Assembly: GCA_023388715.1 (NCBI GenBank)
Contig: JAEWFT010000009.1
Coordinates: forward strand, 1 to 10,233
Source: Pseudomonadota bacterium
GTDB lineage: Bacteria > Pseudomonadota > Gammaproteobacteria > Xanthomonadales > Xanthomonadaceae
Direction: 5' to 3'
Length of the DNA stretch: 10,233 nt
Shown: one piece after another, positions 1 through 6,759 of the stretch
How positions within the stretch are numbered: the stretch's first letter is position 1
Layout of the letters: every line of letters starts with the position of its first letter
Made by a program: the position numbers and the translations under genes
The notes under the pieces: model-generated
The model's input: the letters and a program-made list of their open reading frames with translations, nothing else
Database searches by the model: none
Told to the model about the DNA's origin: nothing

Positions 1-182
1 GGGCGCGGCATCGCGGTGACCGCCAGCGCATCCACGTGCCAGTGCGCGGAGACGGCCAGGATCGCGCGCGGGCGCGGCACCGACGCCCCGAACGTGCGCC
101 AGGCCTCGGTGAAGCGGTTGCGCTCCACGGCGTTCATCGGGCTGCCGTGGCCCAGGAATGCGGCGGGCATCAGCGGTGGCAT
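1..182 (-). CDS. ygiD: 4,5-DOPA/LigB-type extradiol dioxygenase, N-terminal part
   Basis: This is the first 60 codons of a class III ring-cleaving dioxygenase of the LigB superfamily. The gene continues past the left edge. The translation has the family's opening block (AAFLGHGSPMNAVE) and the block VSAHWH. His12 and His47 lie 35 residues apart, the same spacing as the metal-binding His22 and His57 of E. coli YgiD. YgiD-type enzymes open catechol rings such as L-DOPA using a bound metal, in the cytoplasm; the natural substrate here is unknown. The ATG at 182 has a GGAG ribosome site (190-193) seven bases upstream, which supports this start. The gene follows the histidine kinase on the same strand after a 125-base gap that holds its own candidate promoter, so the two need not be co-transcribed. 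Family assignment is firm from the two motifs; exact substrate is not. Confidence 0.88.
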   Translation of the reverse strand, partial: MPPLMPAAFLGHGSPMNAVERNRFTEAWRTFGASVPRPRAILAVSAHWHVDALAVTAMPR

Positions 183-202
183 GGGACGGCTCCGGGTGGG
201 CG

Positions 203-240
203 GCGGGCCACTCTAGCGCGGCGCGCGTGCATGTCCGATG
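203..240 (-). promoter_or_regulatory. Possible promoter of the dioxygenase gene
   Basis: On the minus strand the hexamer TAGAGT (215 to 210) resembles a sigma-70 -10 box. It would place transcription start about 20 bases before the ATG at 182. No convincing -35 box lies 16-18 bases upstream; the nearest is TCGGAC. Weak call, based on the -10 box and its position only. Confidence 0.27.
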
Positions 241-307
241 CCGGGGCCGCAACGCTGCGTCGCATCCGCCGGAGTAGCGCCGGTAGTCGCAGCCGCGCCG
301 CGTCGAA

Positions 308-2341
308 TCAGGCCAGCGCCGGTCGCCCGGCCAGCGGCAGGCGCAGCTCGAAGGTGGAGCCCTGCCCCGGGCCGTCGCTATGCGCACGCAGGCTGCCGCC
401 ATGCAGGTGGGCCAGACTGTGCGCCAGCGCCAGGCCCACGCCGAGCCCGCCCTCGCGGCGCTCCGGGGTACCTTCGGCCTGCACGAACAGCTCGAATACC
501 CGCGCCATCAGCGCTTCGTCCATGCCGCGCCCGTTGTCGCGCACGGTCAGCACCGCCTCGTCGCCCTCGCGCACAAGCTGGAGCGCGATCTCGCCGCCTT
601 CCGGGGTGTATTTGGCCGCGTTGTGCAGCAGGTTCGCGATCACCTGGGTGATGCGGGTGGCATCGATCGGCAGCGCCAGCCCCGGCGCACGGTCGTCCAC
701 CTGCAGCCGGTGCCCGCGGCGGTCCACCAGCGGCGCGACCTGCTCGACCGCCGCCGCCACCGCGTCGGCCAGCGGCGCCGGGCGCAGCTGCAGGGTGGTC
801 AGGCCGCGGGTCACCCGCGAGACGTCGATCAGGTCCTCGACCAGGTCGCGCATGTGCCGCGCCTGGCGCTCGATGATCTCTGCGATGCGCTGCACCGCAG
901 CGGGGTCCTGGCCGCCGTGGCGGAGCGCGCGCGCGGCGTTGGCGATTGGCGCCAGCGGGTTGCGCAGCTCATGCGCCAGCACCGCCAGGAACTGATCCTT
1001 CTGCCGGTCGGCGAAGCGCAGCGCGGACTGGCTCGCCTCCAGCGCCTGCTGCACGCGCTTGAGCTCGTGGATCTCGGTGCAGGTGCCCATCCAGCGCACG
1101 ATCGCGCCGGAGGCATCGCGCACCGGCAGCGCGCGCCCCAGCACCCAGTGGTACTCGCCGGCGTGGTCGCGCAGGCGGTATTCGACTTCGTAGGGCTCGC
1201 CGCTCGCCAGGCTGTGGCGCCAGCGGGCCCAGGCATGTTCGCGATCCTCGGGGTGGAACATCCCCTCCCAGCCTTCGCCGTCCGTGCTGCCCACCGGCAC
1301 GCCGGTGAACTGGTACCAGCGCTGGTTGTAGTAGTCGTGGAAGCCGTCCGGGCGCGTGGACCAGATCATCTGCGGCACCAGGTCGGCGATGGTGCGAAAG
1401 CGCGTCTCGCCTTCGCGCAGCGCCGCCAGCGCGGCCTCGCGGTCGCTGACGTCCGACCCCTGCACGAAGATGCCCTCGACATGGCCGTCGGCGTCGATGA
1501 TCGGCTGGTAGATGAAGTCGACGTTGAGGTTGCGCTGCTCGCCTTCGGGCGTTCGCAGCGACACCGGCAGGCCGCGCCCGACGAACGGCTTGCCGGTGTC
1601 GCGCACCTGGTCCAGCAGTTCGAAGAAGCCCTGGCCGCGCAGTTCCGCCAGCGCCTCGCGCACCGGCTGGCCGACCACGTCGCGGCCCACCAGCGCGATG
1701 TAGGCGGGGTTGGCCAGTTCGAAGACGTGCTCGTGCCCGCGCACCACCGCCATGAAGCCCGGCGCCTGCGCGAACAGGTCGGTGAGGAAGGCCTGCCGCG
1801 CCGACAGCCGCACGTTGTCCTGCTGCACCGCCGCTGCCCGCGAGAGCACGCCGGAATCGCTCTGCGCCTGGGTCAGGCCGGTGGCCTCGCGCGCGCGCCG
1901 CAGTTCCTCGCGCAGGCGTTCCACCTCGGTGACGTCGCTGGTGTGCTGCAGCACCGCCACCACGTTGCCGTCGGCATCGCGCAAGGGCGTGTGCGTGGCG
2001 CTCCAGTACCGCAGGTCGACCACCGGCCCGTCGGGGGTCTGCGCTTCGATCGCGTAGGGAATCAGCGCCAGTGTGTCGCGTTCGCCGCTCGCCAGCGCGC
2101 GCTCGAGCGAGCCGCGCAACACGTCGGCCTGGTTGCTGCCATCGGGATTGGGCTTGCCCGGGAACAGCTCGAACAGGCCATGGCCGAGCAGCTGCTCGCG
2201 CGTCGTGCCGGTGAGCAGCGCATACGCGCGGTTGGCTTCCAGAAAGCGCAGGTCGCGGTCCACCACCATGTAGGCGTTGGGCGAATGCTCGAACAGGGCA
2301 TCGAAGGCAAGCGGCATGCGGTAGTTTCCCAGATTGCGCAT
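308..2341 (-). CDS. Soluble sensor histidine kinase with three PAS domains
   Basis: A cytoplasmic two-component sensor of about 677 residues with no membrane segment or signal peptide. Order of domains: PAS1 (about 11-137), a helical linker (about 138-185), PAS2 (about 190-297), PAS3 with PAC (about 312-427; FHPEDREHAW and the W-x-x-GR style PAC end are typical), HisKA (about 446-512) and HATPase (about 555-670). The phospho-acceptor is His457 in AHELRNPL. The N box is LLHNAAKYT (Asn574), G1 is DNGRGM (602-607) and G2 is GGLGVGLAL (631-639), so all catalytic boxes are present. There is no receiver domain and no response regulator gene in the window, so it is an orphan kinase whose partner lies elsewhere. 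The signal is unknown; PAS domains often bind haem, flavin or small ligands. Two starts are possible: ATG at 2341, or ATG at 2317 preceded by GGGA with nine bases of spacing. The second may be the true one, giving 669 residues. It is divergent from the M28 peptidase gene. Confidence 0.93.
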   Translation of the reverse strand: MRNLGNYRMPLAFDALFEHSPNAYMVVDRDLRFLEANRAYALLTGTTREQLLGHGLFELFPGKPNPDGSNQADVLRGSLERALASGERDTLALIPYAIEAQTPDGPVVDLRYWSATHTPLRDADGNVVAVLQHTSDVTEVERLREELRRAREATGLTQAQSDSGVLSRAAAVQQDNVRLSARQAFLTDLFAQAPGFMAVVRGHEHVFELANPAYIALVGRDVVGQPVREALAELRGQGFFELLDQVRDTGKPFVGRGLPVSLRTPEGEQRNLNVDFIYQPIIDADGHVEGIFVQGSDVSDREAALAALREGETRFRTIADLVPQMIWSTRPDGFHDYYNQRWYQFTGVPVGSTDGEGWEGMFHPEDREHAWARWRHSLASGEPYEVEYRLRDHAGEYHWVLGRALPVRDASGAIVRWMGTCTEIHELKRVQQALEASQSALRFADRQKDQFLAVLAHELRNPLAPIANAARALRHGGQDPAAVQRIAEIIERQARHMRDLVEDLIDVSRVTRGLTTLQLRPAPLADAVAAAVEQVAPLVDRRGHRLQVDDRAPGLALPIDATRITQVIANLLHNAAKYTPEGGEIALQLVREGDEAVLTVRDNGRGMDEALMARVFELFVQAEGTPERREGGLGVGLALAHSLAHLHGGSLRAHSDGPGQGSTFELRLPLAGRPALA

Positions 2342-2390
2342 TCATCCGCGACGTCCCCCGCGCCGGCGCCCCCCAGGCGGCGGCAGGCGC

Positions 2391-2396
2391 TACGCT
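2391..2396 (+). promoter_or_regulatory. Possible -10 box for the M28 peptidase gene
   Basis: TACGCT lies 30 bases before the ATG at 2427, in the short gap between two divergent genes. It resembles a GC-rich-genome -10 element. No clear -35 box is visible, so this is a weak suggestion. Confidence 0.2.
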
Positions 2397-2426
2397 GGCA
2401 ACCCGACCCCGCCCAGCGTCCTGCCC

Positions 2427-3806
2427 ATGCGCCCGATTCCCGTGCCGACCGCCCTCGCGACCGCCCTGCTGCTGGCGGCGCCCGCCTTCGCGCAAAGCCC
2501 GCCGCCGCCCGCCGCCAACCCGCTGCTGGATGCGATCGGCAGCGCGCCCTCGGCGGCCAACATCGAGCGTGACATCCGCACCCTGGTCGGCTTCGGCACC
2601 CGCCACACCGCCTCGGAAACGGAGTCGACCACGCGCGGCATCGGCGCGGCCCGGCGCTGGATCTTTGACGAGTTCACCCGCATCTCGAAGGCCTGCGGCG
2701 GCTGCCTGGAGGTGCGCTACTCCAGCGCCATCGTCCAGGGCGAAACGCGCATCCCCAACCCGGTGGACGTGGTCAGCGTGATCGCCATCCAGCGCGGCAC
2801 CGCCGATCCCAACCGCCACGTCATCATGAGCGGCGACATCGATTCGCGCGTGTCCGACGTGATGGACGCCACCTCCGATGCGCCTGGCGCCAACGACAAC
2901 GCCAGCGGAGTGGCCGGCACCCTGGAGGCCGCGCGCGTGCTGACCAAGCACCGCTTCCCCGGCACGATCGTCTATGCCGCGCTGGCCGGCGAGGAACAGG
3001 GCCTGTTCGGCGGCAAGATCCTGGCCGAGCAGGCCAAGAAGGATGGCTGGCGGATCCTGGGCGTGCTCAACAACGACATGATCGGCAACACCGCCGGCAT
3101 CACCGGCGTGGTGGACAACGTGACCGCGCGCGTGTTCGCCGAGGGCACCCGCGCCACCGAGACCGCGGAGGAAGCCCGCCAGCGCCGCTTCACCGGCGGC
3201 GAGGTGGATTCGCCGACCCGCAACCTGGCGCGCTACGTGCACCGCATGGCCGCGCACGTGCCCAACCTGGACGTGATGATGGTCTACCGCCTGGACCGCT
3301 TCGGCCGCGGCGGCCACCACCGCCCGTTCAACGACCTGGGCTACCCCGCGGTGCGGATCATGGAAACCCACGAGCACTACGACCGCCAGCACCAAGACCT
3401 GCGCACCGAAGGCGGGCGCGTGTACGGCGACACCATCGACGGCGTGGACTTCCCTTACGCGGCCAAGCTCACCGCCCTCAACGCGGTGACCCTGGCGGCG
3501 CTGGCCTGGGCGCCGCCGCCGCCGGCCAACGTCACCATCGAGGGCGCGGTCAGCGCCGACACCACCCTGAAGTGGACGCGACCGGATGCGAAGCAGGCGC
3601 CCAACCTGGCCGGCTACAAGGTGTACTGGCGCCTGACCACCGAGCCGCAGTGGACCCACAGCCGCTGGGTGGGCAACGTGGACTCCTACACCCTGAAGGA
3701 CATCGTGATCGACAACTACTTCTTCGGCGTGGCTGCGGTGGCCAAGGACGGCACCGAGAGCCCGGTGGTGTTCCCCGGCGCGGCAGGGAGTTTCGGGGGG
3801 TATTGA
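2427..3806 (+). CDS. Secreted M28-family zinc metallopeptidase with C-terminal FN3-like domain
   Basis: A 459-residue exported peptidase. Residues 1-23 form a signal peptide: basic start, hydrophobic ATALLLAAPA, and AFAQ for cleavage after Ala22. The reading frame is open back to 2334, but the ATG at 2427 is chosen because it begins the signal peptide. There is no good ribosome site before it. The M28 core shows GANDNASG (bridging Asp157), AGEEQGLFG (Glu189 as base, Glu190 as ligand), NNDMIG (Asp217) and QHQD (likely ligand His322). The usual first ligand, the His of an SGHxDS motif, is Asp137 here, in SGDIDSR. Asp139, beside the ligand, is kept. Residues about 363-450 look like a fibronectin type III domain (YKVYWR, FFGVAAVAKDGTES), often used for substrate or cell-surface contact. 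M28 enzymes are mostly aminopeptidases or carboxypeptidases; specificity cannot be read here. It probably acts in the periplasm or outside the cell and helps nutrient peptide breakdown. Cys90 and Cys93 could form a disulfide. Confidence 0.93.
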   Translation: MRPIPVPTALATALLLAAPAFAQSPPPPAANPLLDAIGSAPSAANIERDIRTLVGFGTRHTASETESTTRGIGAARRWIFDEFTRISKACGGCLEVRYSSAIVQGETRIPNPVDVVSVIAIQRGTADPNRHVIMSGDIDSRVSDVMDATSDAPGANDNASGVAGTLEAARVLTKHRFPGTIVYAALAGEEQGLFGGKILAEQAKKDGWRILGVLNNDMIGNTAGITGVVDNVTARVFAEGTRATETAEEARQRRFTGGEVDSPTRNLARYVHRMAAHVPNLDVMMVYRLDRFGRGGHHRPFNDLGYPAVRIMETHEHYDRQHQDLRTEGGRVYGDTIDGVDFPYAAKLTALNAVTLAALAWAPPPPANVTIEGAVSADTTLKWTRPDAKQAPNLAGYKVYWRLTTEPQWTHSRWVGNVDSYTLKDIVIDNYFFGVAAVAKDGTESPVVFPGAAGSFGGY

Positions 3807-3840
3807 GCGCCCGGAGCGGTGTGAGACCGGGCGAGCGCTC
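3805..3840 (+). terminator. Imperfect stem-loop after the peptidase gene
   Basis: GAGCGC (3805-3810) pairs with GCGCTC (3835-3840), and CCGG (3811-3814) pairs with CCGG (3827-3830). The right arm has a four-base bulge (GCGA). The stem starts inside the stop codon. No T run follows, so it is at best a weak terminator or a 3'-end stabiliser. Confidence 0.35.
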
Positions 3841-3842
3841 AG

Positions 3843-3869
3843 TTGCCAGCCATGTCAGAGCTGTATAAC
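3843..3869 (+). promoter_or_regulatory. Candidate promoter of the AbrB-doc toxin-antitoxin unit
   Basis: TTGCCA (3843-3848) and TATAAC (3864-3869) resemble -35 and -10 boxes, but the spacing is 15 bases, shorter than ideal. The stretch is clearly richer in A and T than its surroundings and lies about 40 bases before the antitoxin start. The -10 box overlaps a palindrome, which fits an autorepressed module. Confidence 0.45.
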
Positions 3870-3879
3870 ATTCGTTCTA
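3864..3879. promoter_or_regulatory. 16-base palindrome, candidate antitoxin operator
   Basis: TATAACATTCGTTCTA reads as TAnAAC-N4-GTTnTA, an inverted repeat with 10 of its 12 arm bases matched. It sits on the -10 box of the antitoxin-toxin unit. AbrB/MazE-type antitoxins repress their own operons by binding such sites as dimers, so this is the best operator candidate. The link to binding is inferred. Confidence 0.42.
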
Positions 3880-3909
3880 ACGTGTCATGCACCGACCCGA
3901 GCCATCCAA

Positions 3910-4131
3910 ATGAAGCTGAAAATCACCGCGATCGGAAATTCCGCCGGCGTCATCCTGCCCAAGGAGCTCATGGCCCGCCTGCGCGTGGAGAAAGGCGACG
4001 AGCTCTACGCCGTGGAAACGCCGGACGGCGTGCGCCTCACCACCTACGACCCGGAGTTCGCCGCGCAGATGGAAGTGGCGGAGCGGATCATGCATGAGCA
4101 TCGCGATCTTCTTCGCAAGCTGGCGCAGTAA
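3910..4131 (+). CDS. AbrB/MazE-family antitoxin
   Basis: A 73-residue antitoxin with the swapped-hairpin AbrB/MazE/SpoVT DNA-binding fold in residues 1-46. The motif KITAIGNSAGVILPKEL is the family's hallmark, and a second strand pair follows (GDELYAVETPDGVRLTTY). Residues about 48-72 form a charged helix (EVAERIMHEHRDLLRKLA) that probably wraps the toxin and neutralises it. The doc toxin gene starts six bases after its stop, so the two are surely co-expressed with antitoxin first. The protein most likely represses its own promoter through the palindrome upstream. Pairing of an AbrB-type antitoxin with a Doc toxin, rather than Phd, is seen in other proteobacteria, so this is a known hybrid arrangement. 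No strong ribosome site is visible before the ATG at 3910. Confidence 0.9.
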   Translation: MKLKITAIGNSAGVILPKELMARLRVEKGDELYAVETPDGVRLTTYDPEFAAQMEVAERIMHEHRDLLRKLAQ

Positions 4132-4137
4132 CGGCGC

Positions 4138-4566
4138 ATGATCGTCTGGATCACCCGCGCCCTCGCACTGGCCATCCATGAGCGCCAGATCGCCACACAC
4201 GGTGGTGGAGCGGGCGTGCGGGACGAAGGACTACTAGAATCCGCGTTGGCGAAGCCGCAACAGCTGTTTGCCTATGGCGATCCGCCGCCGGACCTCGCGG
4301 CGCTCGCGGCCAGCCTGGCTTTCGGGCTGGCAAGGAACCACCCGTTTGTGGACGGTAACAAGCGCACCGCACACGTCTGCTACTTCGCTTTCCTCACGTT
4401 GAACGATGCGCAGTTGGATGCGAGCCTGGAGGACATGTACCTCCAAATGATCTGCCTCGCCGAAGGCAGCGTGACCGAAACCGAGTTTGCAGATTGGCTC
4501 CGGCCACGATTGCGCGTGAGTCCGAAGCACCAGGTCAACGAGGGCAAGCGGCGCTACCGGCGCTAA
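4138..4566 (+). CDS. doc: Doc (death on curing) Fic-fold toxin
   Basis: A 142-residue toxin of the Doc branch of the Fic family. The active-site loop is HPFVDGNKRTA (His68 to Ala78). It matches the Doc motif HxFx(D)xNKR, in which a Lys replaces the Gly of AMP-transferring Fic enzymes. P1 Doc with this motif phosphorylates elongation factor Tu and stops translation; the same reaction is inferred here. The N-terminal part has the usual helix pattern (RDEGLLESALAKPQQLF). At 142 residues it is slightly longer than P1 Doc (126), with a basic tail after about residue 125 (KHQVNEGKRRYRR). All key loop residues are present, so it looks active. It sits six bases after the AbrB-type antitoxin and probably relies on translational coupling, since its own ribosome site is poor. 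The next gene is convergent, 45 bases away. Confidence 0.93.
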   Translation: MIVWITRALALAIHERQIATHGGGAGVRDEGLLESALAKPQQLFAYGDPPPDLAALAASLAFGLARNHPFVDGNKRTAHVCYFAFLTLNDAQLDASLEDMYLQMICLAEGSVTETEFADWLRPRLRVSPKHQVNEGKRRYRR

Positions 4567-4611
4567 CCGTTCGGGCTTCCGGGCGCCATGCCCTGCGGCT
4601 TGTCGTCTTCC

Positions 4612-5031
4612 TCACTCTTCCAGCACGTGGTCGCCGATGCGGCCCCAAGTCTGGATGCGCTGCGCGCTGACCTTGAGCAGGGTGACGTCCGGATCCTCCG
4701 GGCCGTTCTCGAACCAATGCTCCAGTTCCGGATGCCAGTGCTTCTTCTTCAGCTCAACGTCGTTCACCACCTCGCCGCTGCCCCACACCGAGATGAAGCT
4801 GGGGCCTTCCGGATCGGAAAAGGTGAGCTGCACGCGGTCGTCGGCCTCGATCTCCTCGACCTTGGTGGACGAGGTGCGCGCGAAGAACCAGTTGTCGCCG
4901 TCGTACTGGACCTCGCCATTGTTCGACATCGGCCGGGTGTTGACCCCGTGCTCGCCGACGGTCTGCATCATGCAGAAGTCCATCTTCGCCATCGCGTCCG
5001 CCACGGCGCGGAACTCCTCGGTCTTGCGCAT
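4612..5031 (-). CDS. FMN-binding split-barrel protein (PPOX family, general stress protein 26 type)
   Basis: A 139-residue soluble protein of the pyridoxamine 5'-phosphate oxidase-like split-barrel family. Members of the general stress protein 26 subgroup bind a flavin such as FMN or F420, and the reaction is usually unknown. Seen features: an opening helix (RAVADAMAKMDFCMMQTV), the flavin-contact stretch NTRPMSNN (Arg33), the strand NWFFARTSSTKVEEIEADDRVQLTF, and SVWGSGEVV. The C-terminal WHPELEHWFENGPEDPDVTLLKV block is typical of the subgroup. The frame is open upstream to 5295, but the ATG at 5031 is chosen because a GGAG ribosome site (5039-5042) lies seven bases before it. The longer reading would overlap the divergent membrane-protein gene. 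It is convergent with doc. A role in oxidative or general stress is inferred from the family only. Confidence 0.88.
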   Translation of the reverse strand: MRKTEEFRAVADAMAKMDFCMMQTVGEHGVNTRPMSNNGEVQYDGDNWFFARTSSTKVEEIEADDRVQLTFSDPEGPSFISVWGSGEVVNDVELKKKHWHPELEHWFENGPEDPDVTLLKVSAQRIQTWGRIGDHVLEE

Positions 5032-5119
5032 GCGCTTGCTCCAGTCGGGGAGCCAGAGCCTCCCACCGGCGGCGTGGCCGGGCCGTGACGGGATGCGCAA
5101 TGGGCCGCGGTCGCCGATC

Positions 5120-5614
5120 ATGGCGCCCATGTCCCTCGATCCCGACCATCCCGACGCCTGGAAGGTGCGCAGCCGCTGGATCGGCGTGCTGATCCTGCTG
5201 GCGCTGTCCGTGTTCCTCGCCAGCCGCTTCCTGCCGCAGGTGCATGGCAACGAGCGTGCCTTCGTCGCCGGCGAGTCGCAGGCGCTGCAGGGCACCTTGC
5301 TCTATCCAGGCCTGCGCCGCCGCTACAACCAGCGCGAGTGGGGGCTGGTCGACTACTTCCCGCGCGTGGCGCTGGAAGACGGGCGCACCGTGGTGCTGGA
5401 AACCAGTGTGCCGAAGGATGACATCCCCGCCATCGGCCAGCCGATCGCCGTGCGCTGCCTGCTGCAGGAGCCCGCGCGCTGCCGGATGGACACCGACGCC
5501 GGCCTGTTCACCAACGCGATCGGCTTTAGCGCGATCGTGCTGATCTGGCTGCTGGGAATGGGGACGATGGCGGTGAAGATCCTGCGCGGGCCGCGCCGGC
5601 GCACTGCGACCTGA
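5120..5614 (+). CDS. Two-pass membrane protein, DUF3592-like
   Basis: A 164-residue membrane protein of unknown function. One membrane helix spans about residues 18-38 and a second about 132-155; a soluble domain of roughly 90 residues lies between, probably on the periplasmic side, with a basic C-terminal tail (KILRGPRRRTAT) in the cytoplasm. The middle domain (ALQGTLLYP, YFPRVALEDGRTVVLET, GQPIAVRCLLQEPARCRMDT) is rich in beta strand, and the layout resembles DUF3592 proteins, where a similar strand domain sits between two helices. That match is from memory and moderate. Cys113 and Cys121 could pair. Start may be ATG 5120 or ATG 5129; neither has a strong ribosome site. It is divergent from the split-barrel gene, 88 bases away, and a dispersed repeat follows it. 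Confidence 0.72.
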   Translation: MAPMSLDPDHPDAWKVRSRWIGVLILLALSVFLASRFLPQVHGNERAFVAGESQALQGTLLYPGLRRRYNQREWGLVDYFPRVALEDGRTVVLETSVPKDDIPAIGQPIAVRCLLQEPARCRMDTDAGLFTNAIGFSAIVLIWLLGMGTMAVKILRGPRRRTAT

Positions 5615-5624
5615 CGTCCACGGG

Positions 5625-5702
5625 CCACCCGTTCGCCCTGAGCGCAGGCCAGAGGACCACCCGTTCGCCCTGAGCGTAGACCGGAGGCCGGAGCCGAAGG
5701 GT
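5625..5702. repeat. Two tandem copies of a dispersed intergenic repeat
   Basis: The 20-base unit CCACCCGTTCGCCCTGAGCG occurs exactly twice, at 5625-5644 and 5657-5676, 32 bases apart. The second copy continues to CGAAGGGT (5695-5702), which pairs with ACCC(G)TTCG (5659-5667) to form a hairpin with one bulged base. This is the common proteobacterial repeat of the form CGTTCGCCCTGAGC...GAAGGG, found between genes in many genomes. The first copy is cut short. It lies 10 bases after the membrane-protein stop and could also help end that transcript. Confidence 0.62.
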
Positions 5703-5763
5703 CATCGTCCCGCATTGACGGCGCCCGGCGTATCGTCGCCACAGACCATCACCCCGGTGCCCC

Positions 5764-6696
5764 ATGTGCTATTCCGCGCAAGCCTGGCAGGACTACCGCA
5801 AGTACATGCGCGTGCATGGCGCCGCGCTGGGGCTGGACGAATTCATCCGCCTGTTCTGGGACTGGCGCAACAACGCGCCGCACAAGCTGCCCAAGGCGAT
5901 GGTGGACGCCTTCGCCGACCCCGCCACCTGCCCGGATTCGCGCATCCGCGATTGGATCGAGGAGTGGAAGGAGCAGCAGGCCAACGCGCTGGAACAGGAG
6001 CTGTTTGCGCAGAAGACCCGGCTGGCCGGCGCCGAGCGCGCGCTGCAGTCAAAGGTGACCAAAAAGGCGCAGGACGACGTGCGCATCGCCACCGGCAAGA
6101 TCGAGCGCGCCAGCCAGCGCCTGAAGGACCTGCGCCGCAGCGATGCGTTGCCGCGCGATTCGCGGATCTTCCCCGGCCAGATGAGCTGCGTGATGGTGGC
6201 GCAGGCCGGCCAGCGCGTGGTCCTGCCGATGCGCTACCTGTGCCGGCCGCAGGGCAAGCCGGCCAGCTACGACCGCCGCTTCCCCGGCACCTACAACGCG
6301 CGCCGCGACAGCCTGGGCAGCTACTGGAAGGACCTGTTCGGCCATCACCACGCGGTGATGGTGGTAGAGACCTTCTACGAAAACGTGGAAGGCCCCGACG
6401 GCCGCAACCGCGTGCTGCAGTTCACTCCGCGCGACGGCAGCCCGATGTACGTGGCCTGCCTGTGGTCACGCTGGAGCGACCCCAAGGGCGTGGAGCCCGA
6501 CCTGCTCTCGTTCGCCGCGATCACCGACGAGCCGGAACCGGAAGTCGCCGCCGCCGGCCACGACCGCACCATCGTCAACCTCAAGCCCGAGCACCTGGAC
6601 GCCTGGCTCAACCCGAATCCGAACGACCTTGCCGCGCTGCACGCGCTGTTCGATGACCGCCAGCGGCCGTTCTATGAGCATCGGGAGGCGGCGTAG
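5764..6696 (+). CDS. SRAP-family abasic-site crosslinking protein (YedK/HMCES type), long form
   Basis: A 310-residue member of the SOS-response-associated peptidase family. These proteins use Cys2, exposed after removal of Met1, to form a covalent bond with abasic sites in single-stranded DNA and so shield them. The start at 5764 is fixed by this need: Cys2 follows directly (MCYSAQ). The other hallmarks are TYNAR (Asn178, Arg180), ETFYEN (Glu206) and GHDR (His266), matching Asn75, Arg77, Glu105 and His160 of E. coli YedK. Usual family length is about 220; here about 90 extra residues lie between the N-terminus and the NAR motif. Much of that (about 60-125) is charged helix likely to form a coiled coil (EEWKEQQANALEQEL, GKIERASQRLKDLR). 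I recall such long forms as a divergent branch. No LexA box or clear ribosome site is visible. Single gene, convergent with the next toxin-antitoxin unit. Confidence 0.87.
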   Translation: MCYSAQAWQDYRKYMRVHGAALGLDEFIRLFWDWRNNAPHKLPKAMVDAFADPATCPDSRIRDWIEEWKEQQANALEQELFAQKTRLAGAERALQSKVTKKAQDDVRIATGKIERASQRLKDLRRSDALPRDSRIFPGQMSCVMVAQAGQRVVLPMRYLCRPQGKPASYDRRFPGTYNARRDSLGSYWKDLFGHHHAVMVVETFYENVEGPDGRNRVLQFTPRDGSPMYVACLWSRWSDPKGVEPDLLSFAAITDEPEPEVAAAGHDRTIVNLKPEHLDAWLNPNPNDLAALHALFDDRQRPFYEHREAA

Positions 6697-6759
6697 GGTC
6701 CGCGATTGCCGGCGCTACGACGACGAGTCCCGGACCACGCGTCCCTCTCTCAGGGGCGG

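Noticed and set aside
380..2572. Plus-strand open frame of 730 codons
   Set aside because: It lies opposite the histidine kinase, has repetitive Arg, His and Ala composition and no domain; a shadow typical of very GC-rich genes.
969..3659. Minus-strand open frame of 896 codons
   Set aside because: It crosses two real genes (kinase and M28 peptidase) in the wrong frame and shows no recognisable domain.
5032..5295. Longer N-terminus for the split-barrel protein
   Set aside because: It overlaps the divergent membrane-protein gene and has no family resemblance, while ATG 5031 has a good ribosome site.
5703..5763. LexA box before the SRAP gene
   Set aside because: No CTG-N10-CAG or TTAG-type palindrome is present; SOS control cannot be supported.
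6697..6736. GGTCCG and CGGACC pair as a possible bidirectional terminator
   Set aside because: The stem is only six bases with a 28-base loop and no T run, so chance pairing is likely.
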